Shown: positions 19,001 to 28,300 of the stretch, in pieces
Layout of the letters: each line of letters opens with the position of its first letter
Position numbering within the stretch: the stretch's first letter is position 1
Assembly: GCA_964635845.1 (NCBI GenBank)
Contig: CAZWNO010000007.1
Location: 1-64,000, forward strand
DNA: 64,000 nt
Source of the DNA: SZUA-365 sp964635845
Lineage (GTDB): Bacteria; Bacteroidota; Ignavibacteria; SZUA-365
Reading direction: 5' to 3'
Program-made: the position numbers and the translations under genes
Notes under the pieces: model-generated
The model's database searches: none
Seen by the model: only the letters and a program-made list of their open reading frames with translations
Told to the model about the DNA's origin: nothing

Positions 19001-19261
19001 TACAACTGGCCGAACCCTGTTCGCGACGGCCTGACTTATGTCCGGCTGTACGTCGCGGAAACGTCCGACGTCACCGTGAAGATCTACGATCTTGCCGGGG
19101 ACAAGGTAGACGAGATCTCCGGCGTCGCCGCGGGCGGGACCGACACGGACATTCCCTGGAATGTCGCCGATATCCAGAGCGACACCTACCTCGCGCATGT
19201 CGCCGTCACTGCCGCAGGAAAGAAAGCCGAGAAAATCATCAAGATCGCCGTCGTGAAATAG
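16004..19261 (+). CDS. Secreted M6-like protein with degenerate zinc site, FG-GAP repeats and T9SS tail
   Basis: 1085 aa. ATG 16004 has AAGGGAT upstream and starts a signal peptide ending at AHAQ. Residues about 60-400 resemble an M6 (immune inhibitor A-like) metalloprotease domain: VRVLALMVDFQEDDD, then GLPDLFD, FGLMDGEGIF and PSAWEKQQLGW. In active M6 enzymes the motif HExxH stands directly before the GLPDL segment. Here residues 266-270 read A-S-F-G-T, so both zinc histidines and the catalytic glutamate are missing. From about residue 560, five Ca-binding FG-GAP/VCBS-like segments occur (DLDGDGRHE, DWNSDGMKD, DNDGDGKLD, DIDGDGMVE, DVDGDGRLD). The C-terminus (YNWPNPV through IKIAVVK) is a T9SS sorting domain. 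Likely a surface binding protein, not an enzyme. Confidence 0.8.
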   Translation: MSSLRYIVLAAMLISGMNSAHAQQGAAVLPPPRLDHRFIPQTMSARMLNALPDTVRVLALMVDFQEDDDARTSGNGKFGSIYSYDYGTEILDPMPHDRSYFQQHLLFLENYVRKASGWKTFLKAEVLDGTVTMPKKLAEYSFRKGEPEIPVAQFAVDAWTLAGQQFPSVPFDDYHMFVIFHAGRGRDVDLVGVLGYDPTPLDIPSLSFTPESFRRLLGAGFDGITMPDGSRITNCAVLPTTNIREIPQIDGTTGLLEITINGLLAASFGTYAGLPDLFDTETGKTGIGRFGLMDGEGIFAFGGICPPEPSAWEKQQLGWTVAREAMPGKRNYMLTASDTLSTRDVLRVPITPREYWLLENRQRDLGGNGQLVTFVSGGQVQQLRFPKDTIGFENSNVQQLKGVVIDVEDFDWALPGGRVVVDGKEARINGGILVWHVDENLIEANLPGNTVNTGRKIKGIDLEQAGGPQDIGVDITTVFGAETGTGSALDYWTRDNLSPVYKNRFDAFTRPNSRANSGAFTHVTLDNFSTGGPIMTVDIARGDNTVAPMDGWPLDISTAQGRTHRKPDIQTADLDGDGRHEILVTYSSPSNAFLDQTAVIDTVSLYVFRQDGSPFLAGGPMVFRDPGARFASPVVIGDWNSDGMKDFAIVTRDSTVQSPTRLWILAPADNDGDGKLDVQRQLDVGEIHAMPALIGGRLVFRISSGNSDKLIVLSDTTAEFLIPQICSIALPDQSESSRRIVAMDDRTVLLTDCTTPGEEPLVDILTGDTKAAHVATRLSSTVPGSGDRALTAAAGDIDGDGMVEAVMTGADLLVKSRPDDTSALELRFSGADRLDLNEGLLHASMADVDGDGRLDAVLSGENTMRVVNYSLSSVDNYPAPYPLRYTLSASLGSGAGHAVFGVGDEALWQFTTGARQADGFPVPLPTGAEVALFASSNGRLAIAAASPDGAVSLFETGNAVSPDQLIWRSRNGDERNAFSVTRPFAASAPIADYFPPERCYNWPNPVRDGLTYVRLYVAETSDVTVKIYDLAGDKVDEISGVAAGGTDTDIPWNVADIQSDTYLAHVAVTAAGKKAEKIIKIAVVK

Positions 19262-19339
19262 CGGCGAAAACCAGTACCACATGTTCCGCCGTGATGTGAT
19301 TCGGCGGGAGGATTCGCACACATCCGATTTGCCGGGCAC

Positions 19340-22300
19340 ATGAAGCATCGATTTTCCGCACCCGTTCTGACATCACTCCTCTTCGGTCTCTTCTCCCTGC
19401 CGCTCCTTGCGCAGCCGGATAATTACTCCGCGCCCGAGAAGGACTGGCATACGATCACCACAAAGCATTTCTTCGTGCATTATCACGAGGGGACGGAACG
19501 CACGGCGCGGGTTGTGGCGAAGATCGCCGAGGACATCTACGGTCCGGTGACCTCGCTCTACGATCACGAACCCGATTCGCGCGTCAGCTTCATCATCAAG
19601 GACATCTCGGACTATTCGAACGGCGCAGCCTATTTCTTCAACAACAAGATCGAAATCTGGGCTTCGCCGCTGGACTTCGAGCTGCGCGGCACGCACAACT
19701 GGCTGCGCAACGTCATCGCGCACGAGTTCACGCATATCATCCAGATCCAGTCGGCGATGAAATTCGGGCGCAGCATCCCTGCATTCACCTTCCAGTGGTT
19801 CGGGTACGAGAAGGAGCGGCGGAAGGACGTGCTGTACGGATTTCCAAATCTTCTTGTCTCCTATCCCTTCCCGGGCGTCATCGTGCCGCCCTGGTTCGCG
19901 GAAGGCACCGCGCAGTTCCAGCGCGGGCTGCTGGGCTACGAGCACTGGGACGCGCATCGCGACATGATCCTCCGCAGCTACGTGCTCTCCGATTCGATGC
20001 TCAGCTGGGGGGAGATGAGCGCGTTCGGCAAGACCAGTCTCGGCAACGAGAGCGTCTACAACGCGGGCTACAACCTCACGCGCTACATCGCGCAGAAGTA
20101 CGGCGAGGACAAGCTCGCCGCCATCACGCGCGAGATGAGCAAGCCTTTCATCTTCACGGTGGATGCGGCGATCGATAACGTGCTCGGCATGAGCGGCAAG
20201 GAACTCTATGACCAGTGGGCGGCGCACCTCCGCGAGGAGTACGCGATGCGCATCGCTCCCGTGCTCGCGCGCCGCGTCGAAGGCGACATCATCGCCGACG
20301 TCGGCTTCGGAAACGTTCATCCCGAGTATTCGCCCGACGGCACGACGCTCGCGTACGTTTCGAACAAGACCTCGGATTATTTCGGACAGTCGTCCATCTA
20401 CCTTCGGGATCTGGCGACAGGGGAAGAGACGCTGGTCGCGCCGGGCGTGCGGTCGACCATCGGCTGGTCGCCGGACGGACGCAAACTGGTATACGCGAAA
20501 TACAACGATCCCTCGGTCTACGGCCATCTTTACTACGACCTCTACACCTACGATCTGGACAGCAAGGAAGAGCAGCCGCTCACCCGAGGCCTGCGTGCGC
20601 TCAATCCGGCTTGGTCTCCGGACGGCAAGTCCATCGCTTTCGTCTACACGAGCGACGGCACGATCAATCTCGGTCTCATCGATGCGGACGGCGGCAGCTT
20701 CCGAGCGCTGACAGCGTACTCGCAGGGCGAACAGGTCTTCACGCCGAAGTGGGCGCCGGATGGCAGCTGGATCGTGTTCGGTTATTCCGGGAGAACGAAG
20801 CGGCAGGTGGCCCGTGTGCGTCCCGACGGCACGGGATTCGAAGTCATGATCGCGCATCTGCTCCACGACTGCCGCGATCCGCGCATCACGGATGACGGCA
20901 AGGCCGTGCTCTATGCGTCCGACCGGAGCGGCATCTTCAACATCTACCGGCATGAGTTCGAAGGGAACAACGCGGACTCGCAGCTGACCAACGTTCTCGG
21001 CGGTGCGTTCATGCCTGACATCGATGCGAATGGCGACCTCGTCTACGCGGCGTATACAGCCGGCGGCTACAAGATCGCCCGTCTCCGCGGCGCACAGCCG
21101 CTGCAGCTGCAGGGCGCCGATTATCTCCCTTCGAAGATGTATTCCTCTCCGATCGCGTCGGCGGGGGAGTGGGACTGGGACGCGCTCAACGCTTTCGACG
21201 ACAAGCAGGCTCCGGAGTACAAGGCGTCGTTCTACGAACGCCTCTTCCAGAGCATGATGTATTTCCCGACGCTGCGCATCGACGAGTTCAATCCGGACAA
21301 CAGGGGTCTGGAATTGTTCAAGCCGGGACTCATGATGTACGGCACCGACATTCTCAACCGCCTCGAGTTTCTCCTGAGCGCGTCGATCAATCTCAAGGGG
21401 GAGCGTGACCTCTTCCTCAACGTGACCTACCGCGACAAGCTTCCGCTGTTCAGTTCTCTGGGCCTGTATCCCGATCTCTCGCTCGAGGCCTACAACGTGA
21501 CACGCGGGACCACGTCCGAGATTCCATTCCCGCTCGACACCATCGGCGTGGATGTGGATTTCAACCTGCTCGCATTCGCCGTCCGCCTGGGACACAACAT
21601 CGCGAGCAACCGCATGCGGCTGGAGGTCGGCTACACGCACAATCGCTACACCTCGACGATCGGGCAGTTCCGCAATCCCGACAACGACGCGCCCGTGCCC
21701 GCGCGCGACAACCTGTACCTGGTCGGCAACGACCTGAGCGTGCTGTTCCGTTTCCGCGAGATGCTGCCGACGCGCGACCGGGAGATCAATCCCGTCGGGC
21801 TCCGTTTCTCCGTGCTTTACGATTACGAGTTCAACAACTACAATCCCGACGGCGATTACGAGATCGACGGTTCCTCGTACAGCACCAAAACCGAAGCGGT
21901 NNNNNNNNNNCATGCTCGTGCCCCTCTACAGGGATTTCAACTTCCATCGCTTCGACGTCAACCTGCTTGCCGCCGCACCGCTGCCCTGGGGCGGGCACAC
22001 GCTGTCGCTGCGGCTGCGCGGCGCGACGATCCTGGGCGAGGAAGTCGACGACTTCTTCAACTTCTACGCGGGCGGCATCACCGGCATGCAGGGCTACACG
22101 TATTATGCGCTCGGGGGCAACGAGCTGGCGAGCGCGCAGTTCACCTACCGCTTCCCGATCCTCGCGAGCATGGATCTGCGGCTGGGTCACCTGTTCTTCG
22201 ACAAGCTCTACGGCGGCGTCTTTTTCGACATCGGCGATGCGGTCATGGCGCCGGAGCAGTTCAAGACCGGCGGTTTCAAGAGGGACATCGGCTTCGAGCT

Positions 22301-22472
22301 GCGGCTGGAGACCTTCTCATTCTCGATGTATCCGACGCGCGTGTTCTTCAGCGGCGCATACGGGCTCGACGAATTCACGCGCACATTCCAGTTCACCGAT
22401 GTGACCTACGGAAAGGAGTGGCGCTGGTATTTCGGCATGCTGTTCGGCTTCGATCTGAACGACGGCTTCTAG
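19340..22472 (+). CDS. Gluzincin peptidase - TolB-like propeller - outer-membrane barrel fusion (interrupted by assembly gap)
   Basis: About 1040 aa plus missing sequence. A signal peptide (to LLAQ, residue 24) is followed by a peptidase MA-like domain with HEFTH (H128, E129, H132) and a downstream glutamate E188 in PPWFAEGTAQF, a complete gluzincin zinc site. Residues about 315-620 carry PD40/TolB-like propeller blades with repeated SPDG (NVHPEYSPDGTTLAYVS, IGWSPDGRKLVY, NPAWSPDGKSIAFV). The last 400 residues look like a BamA/TamA-type barrel ending GFDLNDGF. Ten Ns at 21901-21910 split the barrel, and the two sides are in different frames (19340-frame before, 21912-frame after), so the true gap length is unknown. 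Function unknown; the layout suggests a surface or periplasmic protease tethered to the outer membrane. Confidence 0.8.
21901..21910. other. Assembly gap (10 N)
   Basis: A placeholder run of N inside the barrel domain of the preceding gene. The frame changes across it, so it does not represent a measured 10-bp gap. Confidence 0.99.
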
Positions 22473-22483
22473 ACGTGCGCATC

Positions 22484-22512
22484 TTGTTTTTCGGTGGCTG
22501 AAATTCTATACT
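22484..22512 (+). promoter_or_regulatory. Candidate promoter of the CHASE2/FecR pair
   Basis: TTGTTT and TATACT are 17 bp apart, ending 37 bp before the CHASE2 start and beginning just after the previous stop. Confidence 0.5.
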
Positions 22513-22549
22513 GCGGCGGCGGAACTCCAACTAATTCCTTTCGATAACG

Positions 22550-24589
22550 ATGCGCAAGCGCCTGTTCCAGTACATATTCCGTCTGGAATACCTGATCGCT
22601 TCCCTGCTGGTCATGGGGATGGTGCAGATGTTCATCGTTCTCTCCGACAGCCTTCCCGAGGCCGACGAGACCTCGTTTCTCAATCCCATTCTCGGCCGCA
22701 TCGAATACCTCAACATCACCGACATAAGTCTCGACGCGATCTTCGCCGTCAAGGATGCGGAGTTTGCCGACAGCCGGGTCAAGGTCGTCAACGTCGGGGA
22801 GATCGCGCCGACCCCCGACGGCATGATCGCCCTGCTGATACGCAAGCTCCATGCGCTCGGTGCGCGTGTGATCGGCATCGATATCATCTTCGACGAGCAG
22901 CATTTCGAGCGCTTTCCCGCCGAGAGGCAGGAAGAGATCGACGCGCTGATCAGCGCCCTGCACGATGTGCCCGGCGTGGTCGTAGCGAACGGCTTCGACG
23001 CGGCGAGCGGAAAACCGGCCTTCACGCTGGACCCGCGCGTGCGCGCATCCCCTGCGCGGTACGGATTCGCGAACCTCATTCCGGATCCTGACGGCGTCGT
23101 GCGGCGCTTCCTCCCGCGGACGGAGGTTGAGGGGAATCAGTGGCTGAGTCTGCCTGTCGAGATGCTGTCCGTGGCGGAACATGCCGCGATCGCCCCGCTG
23201 CTGCAACTGCCGGCGGAGCCGCAGATCATCTACTACACGGGTACGTTCTTTCAATTCGAATGCGCGCCGATCGAGGACGTGGTCTTCGGCAGCATGTATG
23301 ACGGGGACTATTTCAAGGATGCGATCGTTCTTGTCGGTTTCGTGAATGAAGGGGGATTGTTCTATCTCGGCGATACGCACAAGACGCCGATGGGGAAGAA
23401 GATCGGGATCGAGGGTCCCGACATGCCGGGCGTCATCATTCACGCGAACGTGATCAATATGCTGCTGAAGGGGACATTCATTTCGCCGATCCCTGTCTGG
23501 GGTGACTGGCTTCTCGTGTTCCTGCTGACCTATCTCAGCATCGCGGTGTATCGCGTGCTCCGGACGAAGCCGGCGAGCAATCTCCAGGTCGGCCTGCTGA
23601 TTACGAGCATGCTGATCACGCAGGGTATCGTCATTTTCTTTCTGCCCCTGATCGCATTCTTCTATTTCGACATCAAGATCAGTTACAACCTGATGGCGAC
23701 GGCCGCATTGCTGTACATCCCGGTAAGCGCCCTCACCACGCGCGCGCGATTCATGCTGCTGCAGCGCCGCATAGGCAAGGGATTCGCGGACAGCCGCAAT
23801 CCGCTGCCTGATGTCCTTTCGCACGCGTTCGAGGATGAGGCGCCATACCCCGCGCATGTCCGCCTCGTGCACAGCTGCGCCGTGCACGTGCAGTTCGCCT
23901 GGGCGCTGCACGCAGCGGAAGCGAGGGAGAGCGGCCAGGGACTGACCGCGGTCGATCTCCTTCCCGGCATCGCGGCATGGAGGCTTCGCATCCCCGAGAT
24001 CGCCGCGATCTGCGATCCGGCAAACGCCCGCGAGGCGGAGATGCGGTATTTCATCCGTTTCCTGGCCGGGAAAAAGGATGAACAGCTCCGTGACAGCCTC
24101 ATGCGTGAAACATTTTTTTCCACCGAGCTGAGCGGCTTCAACGAGTTCGTCTCCTTCGAGGAATGGGAATTGATGCTGCCGTACGCGCAGCGGCTCTGGC
24201 GAACGGTTCTGCGTTCCAATCTCGAAATACCCCTCGCGGCCAGACAGGAGGACGGCGCGGTGGTCGGGCTGCCACGCTGCGATGCCGGCGCGGTCGAGTC
24301 CGCGACATCGCACCTGGTGGAACTTGCACCCGGGGTTTTCCGTATACCCTCGTCTCCGTCTTCCGTGCTCACTCGATTGTCCCCGCTCTGCGAATGGACG
24401 GAGTGCAAGCTCCATCGGCAGCAGGAGTTGTTCGTTTTCGCCGGGCTCCTTCGCAAACAGAGAGGAATGCCGCGCGTCCCTGCGTACCTCGGACCGACGC
24501 CGAACTGCGAACCGGCGCTGCCTGAATGGAGCATCCGGGAATTACGTGAAATTGAAATGAATGCCAAGACAATAGAAAGGAGTGCATGA
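22550..24589 (+). CDS. CHASE2-domain membrane sensor with uncharacterised C-terminal domain
   Basis: 679 aa. One transmembrane helix (residues 13-32) leads into an extracytoplasmic CHASE2 domain (about 45-310). Visible family signatures are VIGIDIIFDE, YGFANLIPDPDGVVRR, DAIVLVGF with the following DTHKTPM, and PGVIIHANVINMLL. Three further helices (about 318-336, 345-372, 378-397) return the chain to the cytoplasm. The final 280 residues are soluble and contain no GGDEF, cyclase, kinase or phosphatase motif that I can see, so the output is unknown. The stop overlaps the start of the FecR-like gene (ATGA), which implies that the two products work together. Confidence 0.8.
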   Translation: MRKRLFQYIFRLEYLIASLLVMGMVQMFIVLSDSLPEADETSFLNPILGRIEYLNITDISLDAIFAVKDAEFADSRVKVVNVGEIAPTPDGMIALLIRKLHALGARVIGIDIIFDEQHFERFPAERQEEIDALISALHDVPGVVVANGFDAASGKPAFTLDPRVRASPARYGFANLIPDPDGVVRRFLPRTEVEGNQWLSLPVEMLSVAEHAAIAPLLQLPAEPQIIYYTGTFFQFECAPIEDVVFGSMYDGDYFKDAIVLVGFVNEGGLFYLGDTHKTPMGKKIGIEGPDMPGVIIHANVINMLLKGTFISPIPVWGDWLLVFLLTYLSIAVYRVLRTKPASNLQVGLLITSMLITQGIVIFFLPLIAFFYFDIKISYNLMATAALLYIPVSALTTRARFMLLQRRIGKGFADSRNPLPDVLSHAFEDEAPYPAHVRLVHSCAVHVQFAWALHAAEARESGQGLTAVDLLPGIAAWRLRIPEIAAICDPANAREAEMRYFIRFLAGKKDEQLRDSLMRETFFSTELSGFNEFVSFEEWELMLPYAQRLWRTVLRSNLEIPLAARQEDGAVVGLPRCDAGAVESATSHLVELAPGVFRIPSSPSSVLTRLSPLCEWTECKLHRQQELFVFAGLLRKQRGMPRVPAYLGPTPNCEPALPEWSIRELREIEMNAKTIERSA

Positions 24590-25515
24590 TGCTACGCCCG
24601 CGACTGTTGATCATTCCGCTGCTCGTCATTTTTCTCGCAGGCGCGGTCTCCGCGCAGGACGGATTCATCGTGATGAGCCTCAAGGGCAAGGTCGAAGCCC
24701 GGACATCCGCCAGACGCGGATGGACAGCCGTGAAGGTCGGGGACGTGCTGGGCAGGAAACATACGATCCGGACATCGTTCGCAAGCTACGTCAAGCTGAT
24801 GATGGGGCAGGGACGCCTGGTGAGCATCGATGAGAAAACGACCAAGCAGCTGTCCGATTTCAGCCGGAACAGCAGGGGCGAGGCCGCCGGGAGCGCCTCC
24901 GGGAAGCTGCTGGCATACGCGGCGAAGCAGGTGACGAATTCCCGGACGAAGAGCGACGAGACGGTATTCGGCGCGGTACGCGGAAACACGGACGTGTTTT
25001 CCGCTGTCTTCCCGAAATACCAGGTCATGACGAAGGAACCGGTATTCGAATGGGTCGACGCCGACCAGGCGGGGAAATACGAATTCGTCCTGCTCGACGA
25101 TTCGTTCGACGTCGTCACGCGTGCGACGCTGCAGGACAGCCGATTCCGCTACGAGGGAAGCGGCAAGACCGCGCTCGAAAGCGACCGGCAGTACCACTGG
25201 CGCATCACGCGTATGTCCGACGGCATGGAGAGCGACATCCAGAGTTTCCGCATCCTGCCTGCCGACACGATCGCCGTCGTGCAGGAAGAGCTTGCCCGGC
25301 TCAATGATGAGCTGATACAGATGAACGCCGACGAAGTCACGCTCCACCTGATCCGCGCGATTTACTTCGAGCGGAGAGGCCTCCTCGCCGATGCGTTCTT
25401 CGAATACAAGGAAACGGTGCGCCTGGCCCCGGAGATCGAGGAATACCGCGAGATGCTTCGCGGCCTCCTGTACCAGATGAAACTCTATGCCGAGGAAGAG
25501 TATCTTCTGAGATGA
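24586..25515 (+). CDS. Secreted FecR-like protein with C-terminal helical repeats
   Basis: 309 aa. Signal peptide to VSAQ (residue 23). Residues 24-110 resemble a FecR domain: a strand-rich unit opening MSLKGKVEARTSARRGWTAV and KVGDVLGRKHTIRTS. Residues about 140-220 form an Ig/FN3-like segment (VMTKEPVFEWVDADQAGKYE). The end has a TPR-like pair of helices (LHLIRAIYFERRGLLADAF, FEYKETVRLAPEIEEYREML). FecR-like proteins of this type usually sit in the periplasm beside CHASE2 or adenylate cyclase proteins. Four-base overlap with the CHASE2 gene indicates coupling. It carries no transmembrane helix of its own besides the signal, unlike the classical anti-sigma FecR. Confidence 0.75.
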   Translation: MMLRPRLLIIPLLVIFLAGAVSAQDGFIVMSLKGKVEARTSARRGWTAVKVGDVLGRKHTIRTSFASYVKLMMGQGRLVSIDEKTTKQLSDFSRNSRGEAAGSASGKLLAYAAKQVTNSRTKSDETVFGAVRGNTDVFSAVFPKYQVMTKEPVFEWVDADQAGKYEFVLLDDSFDVVTRATLQDSRFRYEGSGKTALESDRQYHWRITRMSDGMESDIQSFRILPADTIAVVQEELARLNDELIQMNADEVTLHLIRAIYFERRGLLADAFFEYKETVRLAPEIEEYREMLRGLLYQMKLYAEEEYLLR

Positions 25516-25580
25516 CGGGAACTTACCCAGGCGGGAACAGCCGACGCTCATCCCGAAACCAGTTTTTCGCATGCTCCTTG

Positions 25581-25609
25581 TTGTCATTCGACGCGCGGTA
25601 TCGTACATT
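25581..25609 (+). promoter_or_regulatory. Candidate promoter of the alternative glmU/rsmB unit
   Basis: TTGTCA and TACATT are 17 bp apart, 26 bp before the start codon at 25636. Confidence 0.6.
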
Positions 25610-25635
25610 ATAGGGAAAGTCATCCTCAGTGAATC

Positions 25636-26916
25636 ATGGCAATCTGTCTTTTCGAAGATCTTTCGATATCCGCACTTCTGCCCCTGACGCACCTTCATCC
25701 TGATTTCGATCTGCGATGCGGCATTTTCACGGGCCGCGAACGCGTGCAGCAGTATTTTGCGGGCGAGAGCCTGCTGTTGTGCACACGCAGCAGCCTGGCC
25801 GGAGCCATGGCGGAGCGATCCGGAATGCCCGTGAATACGGAAGCCGCCGCGGACCTGTACATCAGCGGTTCGGCTCTGCTGCGTCCTCCGTTGGTCCATG
25901 CCATCCGCGAGCATCGCGGGGAGGATATGCTGTTCGCCGCGGGCGACAGACTGCTCGCAGCCACCGTCGTTTCCGCCGCGCTGCAGGAAGAGATCCAGCG
26001 CTCGCTCGTTACCCGTTCCCGAACGCAGGTCCTTTCACCGGCCGCCACTCATGGTTTCGCGCCAGCGGATTTTTCCGCCCCTGTTTTTCAGGTCGATGCG
26101 GAGGTCCTGCGCTATCCATGGGATCTGATCGGAGCCAATGCCATGATGCTCGATGCGGATGCGGAGTTCTTCATGCTCGGGGAAATCGACGCTCTCGCCC
26201 AGGTCTCCGCCTCGGCGGAGCTCGTACGGATGGGCGGCATCTTCATCGGTCCGGATGCCCGCATCGGCGCGGGTGCCGTGCTGGACGCGAGCGAGGGACC
26301 GGTCGTCATCGATACCGGCGCCGTCGTCATGCCGCAGGCCGTCGTCCTGGGACCGGCGTACGTCGGTCCGCATGCGCGCATCAAGGTCGCCGCGAAGATT
26401 TACGGCAACACGTGCATCGGGCCGTGGTGCAAGGTCGGCGGCGAGGTCGAGGACAGCGTGTTCCACTCGTATGCCAACAAGCAGCATGACGGCTTCGTCG
26501 GTCACTCGTATCTCGCACCATGGACGAACCTGGGAGCGGATACGAATACCAGTGATCTGAAGAACAATTACTCGACGATCCGCGTCACGCTCGAAGGACA
26601 TGAGTACGACAGCGGCCGCACTTTTCTCGGCACCATCATGGCCGACCATTCGAAATGCGGCATCAACACCATGTTCAATACCGGCACCGTCGTGGGTGTG
26701 GGCTGCAACGTGTTCGGCGGGGATTTCCCGCCGAAATTCCTCCCCAGCTTCTCGTGGGGCGGCGCAGCAGGGCTGCAGGAATATGATTTCGAACGTTTCA
26801 GCGCCACGGCTGCAATCGTGATGCGGCGCCGCGGCAAGGTGCTGACAGAAAATGAAACCCAGCTGCTTCGCAACGTCTTCGCCTGGACTTCCGAGCAGCG
26901 ACGGTTCGTATCGTAA
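25636..26916 (+). CDS. Alternative GlmU-family sugar nucleotidyltransferase/acyltransferase
   Basis: 426 aa. It resembles the Bacteroidetes-type GlmU family (putative UDP-GlcNAc pyrophosphorylase/GlcN-1-P acetyltransferase). The N-terminal 180 residues open MAICLFEDLSISALLPLT, diverged from classic nucleotidyltransferases. The C-terminal 240 residues form a left-handed beta-helix of hexapeptide repeats (IFIGPDARIGAGAVLD, VVLGPAYVGPHARI, KIYGNTCIGPWCKVGG) followed by the family motif NKQHDGFVGHSYL and GADTNTSDLKNNY. It would supply UDP-GlcNAc for cell wall and LPS. The enzymatic assignment rests on family membership. It is followed after 22 bp by rsmB. Confidence 0.8.
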   Translation: MAICLFEDLSISALLPLTHLHPDFDLRCGIFTGRERVQQYFAGESLLLCTRSSLAGAMAERSGMPVNTEAAADLYISGSALLRPPLVHAIREHRGEDMLFAAGDRLLAATVVSAALQEEIQRSLVTRSRTQVLSPAATHGFAPADFSAPVFQVDAEVLRYPWDLIGANAMMLDADAEFFMLGEIDALAQVSASAELVRMGGIFIGPDARIGAGAVLDASEGPVVIDTGAVVMPQAVVLGPAYVGPHARIKVAAKIYGNTCIGPWCKVGGEVEDSVFHSYANKQHDGFVGHSYLAPWTNLGADTNTSDLKNNYSTIRVTLEGHEYDSGRTFLGTIMADHSKCGINTMFNTGTVVGVGCNVFGGDFPPKFLPSFSWGGAAGLQEYDFERFSATAAIVMRRRGKVLTENETQLLRNVFAWTSEQRRFVS

Positions 26917-26938
26917 AATCCAGAACAACATACACGCC

Positions 26939-28300
26939 ATGAACAACGACACCCACTCCCTGCCACCTCTGTATGTCGGTGTGCGAGGCATCGCCGTGAA
27001 GATCCTCACGCGTGTCGAGCGCACGGACGCCTATCTCGACAAGCTGCTCGACATCGAGTTGGAGACGGGCGATCTGAATCCCCCCGACAAGAGGCTGCTC
27101 AACGAACTCGTGCACGGGGTGCTCCGCAACCAGTCCAAGCTCGATTGGGTGCTCACCGGCTTCTATCACGGCCAGTATTCGAAAGTGGCTCCGAACGTCC
27201 GCAACGCGCTGCGCGTCGCGCTGTATCAGATCCTTTTTCTTACCCGTATCCCGCACCACGCCGCCGTCAACGAAGCGGTGGAATTCGTCAAGAAGTATCG
27301 CGGCCAGCGGCTCGCCGACACGATGAACGGACTCCTGCGCAACATCGCGCGCAATGTTGAGAATATCCGCTATCCGCTGGCGACGAACGATGAGCTCCAG
27401 TACCTCTCGGTGGTGCATTCGCATCCGACCTGGATCGTCAAGCGATGGCACGCGCGGTACGGGTTCGAGGAAACCGAGTCGCTGTGCAAGGCCAACAACA
27501 TGCGTCCGTTCCTCACGCTGCGTCCCAATCCGCTGCGCATCGATTACAAGACCTTCGTCGATGAACTCGTGGAGGTCGGCATCGATTACCGCCGCTGCTT
27601 CTACATGCGCGACTACGTGACCGTGCGCAACCTCCCGAATATCCGGCATAGCCGGCTGTTCACCGAGGGACACTTCACGATCCAGGATGAAAGCGCGGGG
27701 CTCGTCGGCGACCTGCTGGCTCCGAAGCCCGACGAAACCGTGATCGATCTGTGTTCCGCGCCGGGGGGGAAGGCACTGCACGCCGCCGAGCACATGCAGA
27801 ATCAAGGACGCATCGTCGCTGTGGACAAGTACGACGTCCGGCTCAACCTGATCAGTCAGGCGGCCGAGCGCAACGGCGTGAGCATTATCGAGACGCAGGA
27901 AGGGGATGCGACGGAAATCGTGCTGGAACCGGCGGACAAGATTCTCGTCGACGCGCCCTGTTCAGGACTCGGAACGCTCAGCAAGAAACCCGATATCAAA
28001 TGGAAGCGCGAGCCGGAGGACATACAGAAACTGTCCGTCACGCAGCGCGCCATACTGGAGAACGCCGCCCGCCTCGTGCGCCCCGGCGGCGTGATCGTGT
28101 ACAGCACCTGCACGATCGAGCCGGAAGAGAATCAGAATATCGTGAAGGCCTTTCTCGAAGCGCATCCCGAATTCACGCTCGAGCACGCGGGACATTTTCT
28201 TCCCCCGCGTGTCGTGGACGAAGAGGGCTTCCTCGCGAGCTTCCCCCAGAAACACCGCATGGACGGCGCCTTCGGCGCGCGGCTGCTGCGCAATGGCTGA
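26939..28300 (+). CDS. rsmB: 16S rRNA (cytosine(967)-C(5))-methyltransferase
   Basis: 453 aa. ATG 26939 is the first start after the glmU-like stop. An NusB-like N-terminal RNA-binding domain (ILTRVERTDAYLDKLLD, NELVHGVLRNQSKLDWVL) precedes a Rossmann methyltransferase domain. AdoMet site: DLCSAPGGKALH; motif IV DAPCSGLGTL with the releasing cysteine; motif VI YSTCTIEPEEN with the catalytic cysteine of m5C enzymes. It methylates C967 of 16S rRNA. It is cotranscribed with the GlmU-like gene. Its last codons run into the heptamer array at 28300-28340. Confidence 0.93.
   Translation: MNNDTHSLPPLYVGVRGIAVKILTRVERTDAYLDKLLDIELETGDLNPPDKRLLNELVHGVLRNQSKLDWVLTGFYHGQYSKVAPNVRNALRVALYQILFLTRIPHHAAVNEAVEFVKKYRGQRLADTMNGLLRNIARNVENIRYPLATNDELQYLSVVHSHPTWIVKRWHARYGFEETESLCKANNMRPFLTLRPNPLRIDYKTFVDELVEVGIDYRRCFYMRDYVTVRNLPNIRHSRLFTEGHFTIQDESAGLVGDLLAPKPDETVIDLCSAPGGKALHAAEHMQNQGRIVAVDKYDVRLNLISQAAERNGVSIIETQEGDATEIVLEPADKILVDAPCSGLGTLSKKPDIKWKREPEDIQKLSVTQRAILENAARLVRPGGVIVYSTCTIEPEENQNIVKAFLEAHPEFTLEHAGHFLPPRVVDEEGFLASFPQKHRMDGAFGARLLRNG

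Noticed and set aside
19373..21913. 846-aa minus-strand open frame
   Set aside because: It is the mirror of the peptidase/propeller gene; high GC in third positions creates long shadow frames.
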